A DNA stretch of 64,000 nt, taken from the NCBI GenBank assembly GCA_003971905.1, contig RSEE01000165.1, forward strand, positions 1 to 64,000. The letters run 5' to 3'. Positions 33,814-45,820 of the stretch are shown in pieces (position 1 is the first letter of the stretch; each line of letters begins with the position of its first letter). A program made the translations under genes and the position numbers. This DNA is from Moniliella sp. 'wahieum' (lineage: Eukaryota > Basidiomycota > Moniliellomycetes > Moniliellales > Moniliellaceae). Below the pieces are notes generated by a model. It worked only from the letters and a program-made list of their open reading frames with translations. It was not told where the DNA came from and ran no database searches.

Positions 33814-36800
33814 TTAGCTCGTGCGCGCCGACGCACGGGCCTCGTCGGCCGTGGGAAAGCGGGTGCGCAGCCAGGGCGCCAGCTGGGCCAGCACCGCCGC
33901 CCAGTCCGGCGCGTCGGCTGCCCCGCCGCCCGCCGGCACCCACTCCACGTGCGAGAAGCTGGCGGGCGAGCGCTGCGTCGGCGTCAACGTCAGCTCCCGC
34001 ACCAGCAGCGCCCTCGCCTCTGTCTGCGCCGTCTCGGACGCTCCACCCGTCGTCTCGCCGTCTTGGGGGCCACCTGGGGGGGCACCTGGGGGGACACCTG
34101 GGGGGACACCTGGGCGGGCGGCAAGCGCCACACACGCCGGAGCGCACGGTGGTACCGCACCAGCTGCAGAGGCACAGTCTCCGTGTGCGCCGGCCGGACC
34201 ACCTCGGGCACCAGCTCGGCCGGCACACTGAGCGTCGCGGGCGGTGCGCCGGGCGGGAAGAAGGATTGGCTCGGGTGCAGCTGCGCCCGCTCTTGTGTCA
34301 AGCACTTTAATCCCACGGTTTTCTTCCCACGGCCAGGACTGCGCGATGATGCCGCGTGCGAGGCGTTGTCGCTGCTGGTGCTAGTGTTGGTGGTGGTGCT
34401 GCTGGTGCTGCTGCTGGGTGGTCTTCAGTTTGGTAGATTGGTCGGGCGTCGCCAACACCGGCAGATTGCACGTCGCGGTCCATGTCCATACGCCGGACGC
34501 TTTGGCTTCCGCGTCGGCCTGGAGCGTGTGCTCGAGCGCGTGCAGCTGCTCCGACGACCGCTCCAACTGGTCCAGAAGCGGGAACAGAATTTCGTCCGAG
34601 AGGTACGCGTCCAGCTCCGCATGCCGCTCCAGGTCCATGTCGCTGGTACTGTGTGCATGGAGTCCATCCCAATCCCAATTCCAATCCCAATCCCAATCCC
34701 AATCCAGTCGTACATCACAACCGACAACCCACAAGCCAAACACAAAACACAAAATACAAACCACATGAGGATTGTCAGCCACGCACACCCGCAGACTGGA
34801 TAGAGGAACGCTCAGACGAGGACGTACCTGCTCAGCGCGGCGACATGCGCCGTGCGACTGGTATGCCACACAGTGCGCTCCACCTGCCACAGGGGCAAGT
34901 TACCCTGTGCCAGCGCGCGCACATCGTCAAACAACTGGTGCCCCGACACTTCCACGTCCAGCGTCACCTCTGACCCGGGCACACAGTAGGACAACACGAG
35001 GTGATCTTGTTTCGCCTCGAGCGCCAACGGCCCGCGCGCTCCCACGCTTCCTTCCTTCCCTTGCATCCCGGCGTCTAACCGGCCTTCCAACCCTTCAAGG
35101 GAATCAGAGGTTGCGCGCGCCCACACTTGGCCATAGGGCACTTCGGTCGGGACGAAGACCGCACAGTAACCCCAGCAGCCCCAGCAGCCCCCGCCCCAGC
35201 AGCCCCAGCCCCAGCGACGGCAGCGGAGGCATCAGTCCCAGTAGGCCACGCGAGGTGCAACGGACGCGAGCTTAAAGCAGCTTGCACCGTCGCCTCAGTT
35301 GCGGGCACCACCAACCCACCCACTGTCGCACTGAACCGTTCCGACCCGCCTGGTGCCCCGGCCCACGCGGATCCTTCCAACGCGCAAAGTTGCTCCCAAC
35401 TCGCGCTGCACCCACTTTCCTTGTCTGTCGCGGTTGCGGACTCGGGCTCGGGCTCGAATGCGGACTCGAACTCGGACTCGGACTCGGACTCGGACTCGGG
35501 CTTGGGCTCGGTGGTGTGGGTCGCGGTGGGCGTGTGCGTGTGGCCGAGCGGGGCAAACGGGGCGAAGAGGTGCCAGTGCGAATCGCAGCCTGGCCCGGAC
35601 ACTGTCGTCCCGGTGTGAGAAGGGGTGCTGGTGTGCGTACTGGCGCTCAGGTGCGTACTTGGGTGCGTACTTGGATCGGTGGTTGTGCTTGGGAGCGTGG
35701 ACGGCGGGGGCCGCTGCATACGGGAAAAAGTAAAGGCGAGCCAGGGTAGCGGGGACTAAGTTGAGCATTGAGCGGGACTTGGAGCAGCAGACCCTCGGCG
35801 GACCAAGGAAGTGTACTGGGCGTCAGATACGGTGCCAAGTACACCTCGCCCCCGCATGTGCAGGCGACGCTACCGCACCGCATGCGGAGATGGGCAACCG
35901 GACGACTCGCCTCCCGAAGAAGAAGAAGAGGGTTCCGTCGTTGGGCAATCCGTCGTTGGGCAATCCGTCGTTGGGCAATCCGTCGTTGGGCAATCCGTCG
36001 TTGGGCAATCCGTCGTTGGGGAATCTGTACTTGGGGGATCCGTAGAAGATGTCTCTGTGGCAGGAGAATGGGCGCGAGAGTCCTGCAGAGCAGGAGGATG
36101 CGCCGACTCGGACTCGGGCGGGGACGAATCCAACACCCACCGCTCGGCCGTCGCGTTCTTCCATGCTGACAGATGGTATTCCGCCAACAAGCCCGCGGCC
36201 TCGGTAGCTTCGTCCGGCCGGATAAAAATAAGTGGTAGCGCGTGGCGCCGGCGGGTGGGTCCCCGCTGTCCGCCGCGTCGCCACCGTTCCCCCGTCGGCA
36301 CGGTCGTTGGGCAGAGGACGCGTTGGCACGGTAGGCGTATGGCGGAGCGCGGCATGGGGCAGGACGAGGCACTGGGACCGGCGGAGAATCGTAGCAAGTA
36401 CCCCTGCTGGGACGAGGGAGAGCGGAGCGACCCAGTGGGGATAAGCGTGTGCCAACGCGGCTGGTGGAACGAGGTCGAGGGTAGTGCCGACGACCGACTC
36501 GGCCAGGCTGAGCACCTCGCTCCGAGCGCGCGCTGTCCCGCTCGCCGAACCGGTAAAGCTCACGTGGTTCGCTTGGCGTACAAAGTCCAGCTCCACGTCC
36601 AACCGCTGTTCGAGCGCTTGCTTGAGCACAGGCCGTTGCGACAGCAGCATCCACACCACGGGATCGAGGCGCAAGGGCGCGGCCGAGGCGGAATCCGACG
36701 AGGTCGAACCAGAAGCGGAAGCAGAGCCAGAAGCAGAACCAGAAGCAGTACCAGCAGCAGCGGGGGGAGGCGGTGGGGCCAGTTCGTGCGGATGGACAAT

Positions 36801-37400
36801 CCCGATCAGGTGGCGTACCAAGCGGTACACAGCAGCGTCTTTACGGATCAAGCGGGCCGGGGTGCCGTGCATAGCGAGCTTGTGCGCCTGCTGCTGCACC
36901 GCGTCGGACGCACCAAGGGGGGCACGTCATCGGCCAAGTTGGCCAAGACGAGCAGACGACGCAACTGGGACACGCGGAACGCGCGCGACACGGCCTGGCT
37001 CGACTGGGCCCAGGCTCGCGCCCAGACAGCCTGCTTGTCCGTCACGGACCGCGCCGGTCCAGGTGCGACTGCAGCCACGCCGGCTTGATCGCCAGCACGT
37101 CCTCCAGCGTCGGCTCGCGCGTGCCCTCGGCTTGCTCGGCTTCTTGGTCCTGCTTGGCCAGGTCCAGGATCGTCGGGCCCGCCGGCGGAGCGCGCTGGGG
37201 CGCGTCAAGGCCGCCTTGCGCGTACGGGACCGGGGCTTGCGCGTGCGCGCCGGCGCGGGGGGCGTGGAGGAGGAGGAGGGAGGGGGAGGAGGAAGAGGCG
37301 GAGGTGGTGAGGCGGGGCTCGGGGCGGCGGCGAGGCGGGCGGAGAGCAGCGCGTGGGAGGCGCTGGGCGCAGCAACGGCAATGCGCACCAGGGCGCTCAT
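33814..37400 (-). CDS. Probable mitochondrial Sls1-like protein
   Basis: Minus strand, start MSALVRIAVAAPSASHALLS at 37400, an Arg/Ala/Ser N-terminus suited to mitochondrial import. Then come LEDVLAIKPAWLQSHLDR, VSRAFRVSQLRRLLVLANL and ALEQRLDVELDFVRQANHVS, resembling the N-terminal and KH-like parts of fungal Sls1/Miorex1 (mitochondrial translation, inner membrane). The middle has a Ser/Thr-rich acidic tract over a 15-bp minisatellite (35938-36030), then EVYLAPYLTPSTLPWSAEG. The C-terminal part holds SYCVPGSEVTLDVEVSGHQL and VERTVWHTSRTAHVAALSRY. An intron probably starts at GTACGT near 34826 and ends near 34635; it contains GGGATT repeats. The last codons end ARASARTS (stop 33814). The Sls1 assignment rests on order and a few motifs only; many frame breaks prevent a firm call. 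Confidence 0.4.
34672..34710 (-). repeat. GGGATT hexamer repeat in a probable intron
   Basis: About six GGGATT/GGAATT units on the minus strand (AATCCC on plus). A related GGGATT run lies at about 39112-39137 on the plus strand. The motif differs from the telomere unit TTAGGG. Confidence 0.85.
35938..36030. repeat. 15-bp coding minisatellite, about 6 copies
   Basis: TTGGGCAATCCGTCG is repeated about six times almost without change, ending in variants. In the likely minus-strand frame each unit encodes five residues (PTTDC). Unit length is a multiple of three, so copy-number change keeps the frame. Confidence 0.95.
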
Positions 37401-40400
37401 GGCGGGCAGAAGCAGCAGGCAGCTCGGCCGCTCGACCGTCCCAGCAGGCGCCCGCACAGGACAAGTCAAGCACAGCTACCTGGCCTCGCTTTCTGTCCGC
37501 CCGACTTGGATTCTTCTGGGGCCGCCGGCGGTGAATCTTGATTTCTTCCTGCGCCGCCCGCCCTCTACCCCGCTGTTGCACGACCGCATCACGTGATCCT
37601 CTCCCTCTCTCTCCCATCACATGGCCCGCCGCGGCCAGGGGACCACACCCAGCCAGAGTGAGATTGCTGGTGCCCACTTCTTCTCGCTCGGCCTCCTTTG
37701 TCGATCGATCGTAGATCGACAGGTTAGGCATAGCATCTTGTCCGGTGTGCTTGCCGCGGCCAGGAGAGACAGGCTCCGTCGTATCTAGCTTCATGTTGTC
37801 GTCTCCTCGGGTGCCGCAGTGGTGTGGTGCGAAGGAGTTGCCTTCACATGTAATAAGTGTTAGTTCGATGGAACGAATGCTGTCACAGTCGGGGCCAAGG
37901 CGAGGGAGACCAGAATCGGACTAGGCCAATAAGGGGTGTAGCAATCGTTCGTACCAGGGAAGAAGCAAGAACAGAGGGCATGGTGCGAAGTGGAAGAAAC
38001 AGGGAAGGAGCGAGACGCTCGAGACGAAGAATTTGGAAATGGGAGCGAGATCAGCCAAGGAAACACAGAGGGAAGCCAGAGAGTGATGCAAATGCCGTCC
38101 GAGATAGAGAAACCACATATTTGGCGACACAAACCTCGGTGCTTGGCCTTGCCCCAAACAGAGGTTTTGTTGGAACGGAGGGAAAGACATAAACAGAAGG
38201 AAATGTACGAGTGGAACGAACTGAAGGATGATTCGGTCGGATCCGTCTATCACTGCATCTGCCTATAATAGTCTGTTGCTAATCCATACGTACTGCTATC
38301 CAACCCGGAAGCCCTAAAAGACATTCCATCTTCCGCGCCCCCCCGGTCGGTCATCAGACTCGTTGAGGCCTAGGGCGCAGAGGGAGATGTAGGGTGGAGG
38401 AACAAGGTACTGTGTCCATATTGTTAGTTGGTAGGATGTTCACCACACCTCAGTTAACCACACCCTGTGGCGGCCCTCTGGTCCCCGCCGAGCCCACAAC
38501 GGTCTCTTCCACAACATTTGGCTTGCTAACCCCCTATGGGACATGTCTCTCGTTGAGGCACGGCGTCCGTCCCCCATGCACTCGGTCTCCTCGAACCGAA
38601 GAACCGACGCGGTCCCGACCTTCCCGCGCCTGGCTTTTTGGGCGTGCGAGACGAGCGTCTGACTCTCAGTCTCCCCATCGTAGGTCTATATGTCTCCTCC
38701 TCCTTTTCTCCTGAAAGAATACCCGGTCGAATGCCGTTATCGCCAACAACAACGACTAACATGCGCCCTGCGGCAGGTATTATACTTGGAGCTGTTATCT
38801 GTCTCATCTCGTCTCGTCTCGCCTCGTCTCATCCCCGTGACAGGGTAGGTATCCGATTCAACCTCTCATCTTCCTTGACGCAGTGGACGGACGCTCTCCC
38901 GAACAAATGTGATTGCTGCGGCAACGAAGTGCGAGAACCCAGAGAAGGGGGAAGCGCAGAAGCATACATGAAGAAGAAGAAGAAAAAGTGTGTTTTGAAG
39001 AGTCTTCAATATTCACTTACCATCAGCCTTTTTTCCCACCGAGATCCGCGGGGTCAACGGTACTAACGGTGTAAACCCATCAGCCAATACGACCCAGACC
39101 GGGGCGATCGGTATTGGGATTGGGATTGGGATTGGAATCGGATCGACAGTGGGTGGCAAAAACGACTAATCAATCCTTAGTACTAAGCGCGACGACGGTC
39201 ACGGTGGGTGTTGCAGCTCACGCGAAAAAAAAAATGGAAAACCAACAGAGTGTACACACGGCAACCGTCACGAGAGTGGAATGAATGTTGTTGAATGGGT
39301 TGTGGATTTTGCCTGGACGTTGAGCCTGAGCCTCGAAGTTGAAGTTGAAGTTCAACGTAGAGAGGTGTTGGCGTTGAGCGGGGGAGAGGGTTGGGAGCAC
39401 CTCGGTTTGGTTCGACATCTCGTGCCAACTGACGTACTACCGTGACGGAACGACTGACACTGACACTGACAACTGACGCCAGTTCTGATGCCCATACAAA
39501 GTGGTCCACATGGGGTTGTGGTTGGGGGGGGTTGGTTTGCACACGGAGGACACATGAGAACACAAGAGATGTGACAAGGCAGAGTGGTGGGCGACGCACG
39601 GGCCAGCTGCCAAGACCAAGCACGGCGGGGCGCTATCTCGATCTGGGCCAGGCACGGCAGCAGTGTTGCCACCGCTACGTCATGTGCGCGTAGGTTTATG
39701 ACGTGTAGGGAGGAATAGGACTGCGCGCAGCCGAGCATCCAGCACAGCACCGCACTAGCCCAGTGTGCCGCCCGCCCCAATTTTAATTACCCAGCCTACA
39801 TGGCGCACGTACCTGCCGCTAGCCAGGTACCCAGCCTGTCCCCAGCGACATACAGCAGCCTGTGGGGCAAACGTCAAACCGCAGCCCTCACAACATCAAC
39901 CCTGCTCACCCTCCCACCGCGATGCGCCCGCCGCCTTCCCCCGCGCCCTGACTGGCTCGCGGGTGGGCGTCCTCGTGGGGGGCGAACATCATGAGACGGG
40001 GTGTGTGTGGTGCAGTGGCAAAAACGAACGAGCGGTGATGGTGTCGATGAGGGGGCGAGCGCAGGGAATAGCTCGGTCTGTCTTGTGCAACACACTGGGA
40101 TGGCGTTGCATCTGCCGAGCACAACACAAGGCTACTACTACTCGCATCAGCAGATGGATTGGCAGATTGCGCAGAGAGAGAGAGGGTAGGGGATGGATGA
40201 CGAACATGAGGCAGGAAGAGGTACGAAGTATGACCCCGTCTGTGGCCCCGCACCGGCCGCCTTTCCCTGGCCCTAACCCGCGCAATGCGTGGTGCTGGGC
40301 GATGGATGACGCACACCGCAGCAGAGCGGCGAGGGGAGAGGGAGAGCTGTAGCGACCCCCGACGGGCGCCGTGCGGGCGGTCGTGCGCGCGGTGCTCTCC

Positions 40401-40572
40401 TGCTGGGTGAGCCAAGTGGCATGCTGGCCCCTTGCCTGCGCTTAGGGCGGCCGTGTCTCCCGCCGCTCTGCCTGCCTGCCCGCATCGTCGCGCTGGCTCG
40501 CCCCCGCACCTGCCCACTCTCCCCACCGCCCCCTTGTTTCTCCACCGCCTTCCCGCGTCGCACAGCGGCAGG
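37401..40572. other. Gene-poor block
   Basis: No protein domain is recognised on either strand over about 3.2 kb. It contains a GTCTC/CTCAT simple stretch at 38800-38830, a GGGATT repeat at 39112-39137 and otherwise unique sequence. Open frames are short. The part near 40570 is the promoter of the aldo/keto reductase gene. Confidence 0.5.
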
Positions 40573-40580
40573 TATATAAA
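40573..40580 (+). promoter_or_regulatory. TATA box of the aldo/keto reductase gene
   Basis: TATATAAA, a perfect TATA element, lies about 128 bases before the ATG at 40708. A CTCC-rich pyrimidine tract (40626-40676) lies between, as often seen near fungal transcription starts. It is the clearest TATA box in the window, and suggests a regulated, inducible gene. Confidence 0.7.
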
Positions 40581-40707
40581 GTGTGCCTGTGGGTCCTGCC
40601 GCGCCGCCGCTCGACCCTCGTCTACCTGTCTCTCTCCCTCCCTCCCTCCCTCCCTCCCTCCATCCATCCTTCCATCCACCCCTCGCTGCCTTGCCATCCA
40701 CCCCGCC

Positions 40708-41925
40708 ATGGCCGACACGATTGACGTTGCCGCGTTCCAGGCCCACAAGGCTTCCAAGAGCAGCCCGCTTCCTACCGCAAGGGCTCCAACCGCCCCGGCC
40801 TGCTGGACGGCGAACGCCGTCGCTCGTCTGTCACGACACCAAGATCAAACTCAACTCGGGCCACTACATTCCAGTGGTTGCGCTTGGCGTGTACAAGGCG
40901 CCCAACGACTCGACCCGAGGACGCGGTCAAATGGGCATTTGAAGCGGGCTATCGCCATGTTGATTCGGGTACGTGTATTCTATGCTTCTCGTGAAGGAAT
41001 GTGAGCCAGCGATCCAGCGTCTGTTGGCACCGCAGCGTCCTGTCGAATTTTGTTCAAGTGTTGTGTACTGACCGTACGAGAGGTGAGACGCGCGTGTGCG
41101 CGCTATACTGCTGCTGCTGCTGCCCTATTATGTTGCTGCCTTTGTGTGTTGCCAGCGGCGCGGTACGCGAACGAGGAAGCGGTGGGTCGGGCGGTGCGCG
41201 AATTCATCCAACGCACAGGCACACCGCGCGAAGAGATCTTCATCACGTCCAAGTTGTGGGACGCGGACCACGATCGGGCTTCGGAGGCGATTGACGAATC
41301 GTTGAGCAAGTTGGGCTTGGACTATATGGACCTGTATCTGTTGCATTCCCCCGGTGCGGATCGGACGACACGCTTGGCGGCATGGAAGGCGATGGAAGAC
41401 GCGGTGTATGCCGGTAAGATTCGGTCGATTGCGTGTGTCGAATTTTGATGTGGAGGAGTTGGATGATTTGTTGGCCCATGCACGGATCAAGCCCGCCGTG
41501 AACCAGATTGAGTCGCACCCTTTTTTCCAGCACGAGGAGTTGCGGCAAGCCACGTTGCAGCGTGGGATTCACGTGCAAGCGTACTCGCCCATGGCGCAGG
41601 GCGCCGCACTGGAACGTCCGGAAATCGTTGCGATCGCCAAGAAACATAACAAGTCAGCAGCCCAGATCTTGCTCAAGTGGGGCATGAATATCGGCAACAT
41701 TATTCTCCCAAATCGCTCACCAAGTCGCGCATCCAATCCAACGCCGACTTGTTTGACTTTGAACTGGACCAGGACGATATGGACTTGCTCAATAATCTGG
41801 ACGAGGGCATGAAGATGGGCAAGTTGGGCCCGGCTGGCACCTCGGCCCCGGGCTCACGTCGCTCTTCCTCCACCACCGGGGCTTGTCGGGGGCAAACTGC
41901 AAATGAGCACCAACTGAATGGTTAA
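40708..41925 (+). CDS. Aldo/keto reductase
   Basis: NADPH-dependent carbonyl/aldose reductase family with a TIM-barrel fold, cytosolic. Start MADTIDVAAFQAHKAS at 40708. After frame changes: IKLNSGHYIPVVALGVYKAP, EDAVKWAFEAGYRHVDS, an intron at 40969-41155 (GTACGT...CCAG), then AARYANEEAVGRAVREF, EEIFITSKLWDADHD, LGLDYMDLYLLHSPG, NFDVEELDDLLAHA, VNQIESHPFF, QAYSPMAQGA, KWGMNIGNIILPKSLTKSRI. The catalytic set is Asp in HVDS, Tyr in ARYANE, Lys in TSKLW and His in LLHSP. The final 30 codons (GSRRSSSTTGA...) are frame-uncertain; the stop at 41923-41925 is one option. Substrate cannot be told from sequence. The TATA box fits stress- or carbon-responsive expression. Confidence 0.88.
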
Positions 41926-43612
41926 TATAGTGTTCAGGAGCTCGCATCCCTCGGTAATAGAGACACGTTTGTCCTTCTTCTTTTCCCTTCCTCTCCTCTC
42001 CTCTCCTCTCTTCTCCTCTCCTCTCCTCTCCTCGTCCTTCTCGCCTCTGGGTATGTCGCATGGATGGTCGTGGCGGTGAGGGGGGGAGACGTTTGCGCTG
42101 GCGGTCGGATCCCCCTTCTTGTGTGTAGAGGGGGGGTGGACCGCTGGCTGTTACGGCTTTTTTTTGCAGCATGCATTGTATGCCCGCACACCATTGTTTT
42201 CTTCATATCATTAGTCACTCTAGTTACGATACGTACTCATCTTACCCTTTGCCGGCTCGCAGTTTGGTGCTGTTGGACTGATGGGTGCCCATAGATTCAG
42301 TTTGTCTCCCCCATGACAGAGGGAGATGTGGAGACATGGACACAGGGTTTAACATTTTCTCGATGTCGCGTCCTGTGGAACCACTAGCGTCGCATGAAAA
42401 AACACCGTATCAGTGTGGTCGAAGATTACACTAGTACTGGCATGACGGACGGAATGGACCAAAAACTCTTCCCGAGAGAGAAAGTGTATACCCCGACCGA
42501 CCCGGACGCTATACTGTGAGGCTTATCAGACGACCCTTTCCCAATCGTCACAATATATATATGTGACCTATGACCAGAACACTGATGACGAACTTCTACC
42601 ATAGCTAATCGAAAACGCTGGTAAAAGGTTGCGGATAGATATGTGAGGACTACGTACAAAATTCAAGGTGGGCAAGGCTGTGCAAGATTGTGCACAAGAA
42701 ATTTCGATTAGCCATGACAGCTTATTAGTTGACCACAGAGAAGGGCGCCAACAAAAACACGACTGCAACCAGAACTACATACTTACTGTAAGAGACGATT
42801 TGGGGAAAGAAATCCTACTTTCGTTTTCAGAGGCGCCTGCGCGCTCATCAAGTCTCCCGTGTTAGGGGAGGAGAAAGTCGAATTAAAGAAGAAAAGGATA
42901 AGGTGCAAGTATAAGTATAGCAAAATGAAAACGAGAGAAGAATGAGGACGATGAAGAGCAGGAGAAAGAGGAAGAGGTGACGGTGGAGGAGTAAGCAGGC
43001 AAACACAAGGCGACCTGGCAGCCTCGTTTTGACTCTGCACCCGGAGGTGGGTAAGAACCGTGGGGTGCGACGCTGGAACATTGCCGGGCCGAAGCATATA
43101 TACGGTATCGAAACCCCCCCGTAGAAAGCAAGTCCTGACTCAGTGGTAATGACCAAATGCACTCGCCCCAACTGCGAAGATCTGTGGTCGAAATGACCCC
43201 TTACCCCACTGGTTCCCTCTATGTTTTCGAGGGGGAGGAGGGGTGATGCGAGAGATGTGAGATGTGAACCGAGTAGGCGGGAGAGATGAGAGCTGAGGCG
43301 GAGTAGATAGGTGCCCATGACTAATGATCGATGGGCACGGATGATGGTTGGTACAACGAGAAGATTCAAGTGATGGAGGTGGGTTTTGATGGACAGAGAA
43401 AAATGGAGGTTTTTTGGGGATTGCCCGTCAGGCATCAGGCCTCAGGGGCGAGATTGGTGTTTAGTTACTAGGCAGCAGAGCAAAGAGAAGCATGACATAC
43501 ATTTGATGCAGTTATCAACAGGCCTGGGGCCTGAAGCTCAGGCCTGCAGAGCCCAAGAGGAGACGAGAGAAGGGAAGCCTGGACGCTTGACAGAACCTTT
43601 TCCCGCTTGCCG

Positions 43613-43650
43613 CTTCACATGTCACGCGTGTCACGAGTCAAGCGTTAAGC
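43613..43650. repeat. Phased TCANNNN heptamers
   Basis: TCACATG and TCACGCG stand in one register, then TG, then TCACGAG, TCAAGCG and TTAAGCG again every seven bases. Cores CATG and CGCG are palindromes; the others are one or two changes away. Confidence 0.85.
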
Positions 43651-43929
43651 GAGCATCGATCCCATAGTAGTGATGGCACGTGCGCCACCGGATGAGAGCT
43701 GTAGTGTGATACGCCTCATCGATCATCTCGAAGACGATGTCGATGATGCAGATGAGGGATGGTCATGCAATGCATCATGCATCGACATTCGAATCCTCGA
43801 GGCGACGTCGGGGCGACGGGGTTGCCAAGGCGGGGTCCAGCCAAGATAGGCAGCGACTAGCGACGCCTGAGCCTGCTGAAAGAGGATGGGATCCGCAACA
43901 CGGGAGCATTGCAGGCGGCGGCTCGGTGA

Positions 43930-44180
43930 CATGTTGTTGACCAGGGTCCTATGGGCCAGCCCCCTCCGCGGCACTCCTGACCATCTTACTCATCCGGGCA
44001 CCACACCAGTATCCCTATCCCCTGGCCTAGTGCCGCTCTCTTTCTTCTCCTTCTTCTCCTTCTTCTTCTGATCCTCAGTCTGGGTTCAACGTTCAACCCA
44101 GCTCCTGTCTTCTCTCGGCCATTGCATAACTGCACTTAGGACGTCGCTGGGTAACCAGGATCATTACATGTGATGCGTGT
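43930..44180. repeat. Dispersed repeat, copy 2
   Basis: Matches 5167-5640 in two blocks, with the intervening sequence shortened here. Same orientation as copy 1. See the copy 1 entry for shared phrases. Confidence 0.6.
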
Positions 44181-44496
44181 CACACGCACATGTCAAAAAG
44201 CACATGGGACGTGGGACAAGCATGCGACTGGCCAGTCCGAGTGGCTGTCATGCTTGTCTGCACGCTGTCTGTTGTTCTTTGGAGCGTCTATGGACGACGG
44301 ACGACGATGACGCGATGCCGGTGAACGTGGGGAACCGATTGGGCTCATCCGTGGCAACAAGGCTGGACATGGTCACGGAGGGTACGTACCCCCCAACCGG
44401 AAGCATGCGATCATGTGGATGTGATGCATGATGCGCCCCCAGCACCCTGGCCGGCCGAACGAGAGGCCACAGGGGCGGCGAATGTTTTGTGTACTG

Positions 44497-44560
44497 AGTG
44501 TACTGCTGTGCGAGTACGAGTACTCAGACTACTGAGTACGGAGTACTGAGGACGGGGGAC
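44497..44560. repeat. GTAC-core repeats
   Basis: GAGTACGAGTACTCAG, ACTGAGTACGGAGTACTGAG and similar words with the palindromes GTAC and AGTACT. Same flavour as 3610-3695, 45500-45520, 56830-56850, 57995-58010 and 58350-58365. Confidence 0.85.
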
Positions 44561-45820
44561 GGGTGGACTGTGGCTGACTGGGGCCGGCTGGTGGCCGGGA
44601 AAAAGCCATATGGTCTGGGATTGTTTCTCAAACTGCCGTCGGAGGGTCCCAGGCTGTCGAAGCGGTGGGTGTGGTCGATGATGGATGATCGCATCGCCAA
44701 TCGAACTGAGTAACCGAGTCCTCAGACTCAGGACTGGGCGACTGAGGTACGGATCGATGATTGATGTAAATGATAAGAGCAGCGGTTAAGACGGTTAAGC
44801 GAAACGTTAAACGTTAAGGTTGAACGTTTCGATAGGCGATAGCAGCTGCTATATGCTATCGACTATCAGAGGCGGAGGCTTGGTGGGTGGCCGGGCGAGA
44901 GAGGCATACGCAGCTTCACGCGTCACGCATCCCATCGTCCCAACCGAGTGTAGGACCCTACGTACTCCTCCCACCCGTCGCTCGTCGGCACTCGACCCTC
45001 GGTCTCCGTTTCACGTCCACGCGTCCTCAGCGCCTCACGCGGCAACGTCTCAACGCCGTCAACGCGCACCAAAACGTCGTCGACGATCTAACGTCCAACA
45101 GCGACCATGCTCGATCGACCATCAGACATCAATCATCGATCATCAACCGACAGCAGGCCCTCGCCCTCCGCCCGAGCGACGCGGTGTGGAAGGGTGTGGA
45201 GGGTGGACTGGGGGACTGGGGGACTGGGGGCTGTGGTTGTAGCGAGACGAGCACAGCCGCCTGCTCCCCCCCCAAGCCACATCCCGGCGGAATACCACCT
45301 TTCTCTTGGCCAGCGTTGTTCGGATACACGCTTCGTGGTGGGTAGCGCTTAGCGCTTGAAGCTTGATAGCGCGTAGCACCGTTGGTGTGCATAGCCACGG
45401 CCCACTGCTATCTAAGACTGCCAGCACTCGGCGGAGGGTATCGCCTGTCTGGCTCCCCAGCGCACCGCTGCTGTTCCAAGCACGCAGCCCGTCCTCAGTG
45501 CCTCCGTACTACTCAGTACTCAGTCCTCAATCGGTGGCTTTGACCGTCTCGCAGATCTCAACTCTCGTGGTTTGCGTTTGGCCTCCTCAGCGCCAGCCTC
45601 TGCTCCTCTCGCTTAGCGCTTTCGCCCGATCCAACACACCTCCAGACAAGACAAGCGTAGGGGTTAGGCACCCCCCCCCTGTGTTTGTCCCACCGGCTCT
45701 TGTTTCCCGTCGTCCGTCTGCCTCCCTTGCCCCCTCCCCCCCCCCCTCTCTCCTGTCTCTTGCACCCCCCACCGCTCCCCCCCCCACCGGCCACCACCCC
45801 TTCCGCCTGTGCCGACGACA

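Larger units (their letters stand above)
41926..45820. other. Gene-poor block, second
   Basis: No gene is recognised over about 3.9 kb. It begins with a CTCCT run (about 41985-42032), passes through a lower-GC stretch (about 42150-42900), and then holds heptamer repeats and the second copy of a dispersed repeat. The last 300 bases, C-rich, are probably the leader of the GH30 gene. Confidence 0.55.

Noticed and set aside
38394-38714. Open frame MEEQGTVSILLVG... in the 37.4-40.6 kb block
   Set aside because: No domain, Pro/Arg/Ser-rich chance composition, and no partner frame to suggest a broken gene.
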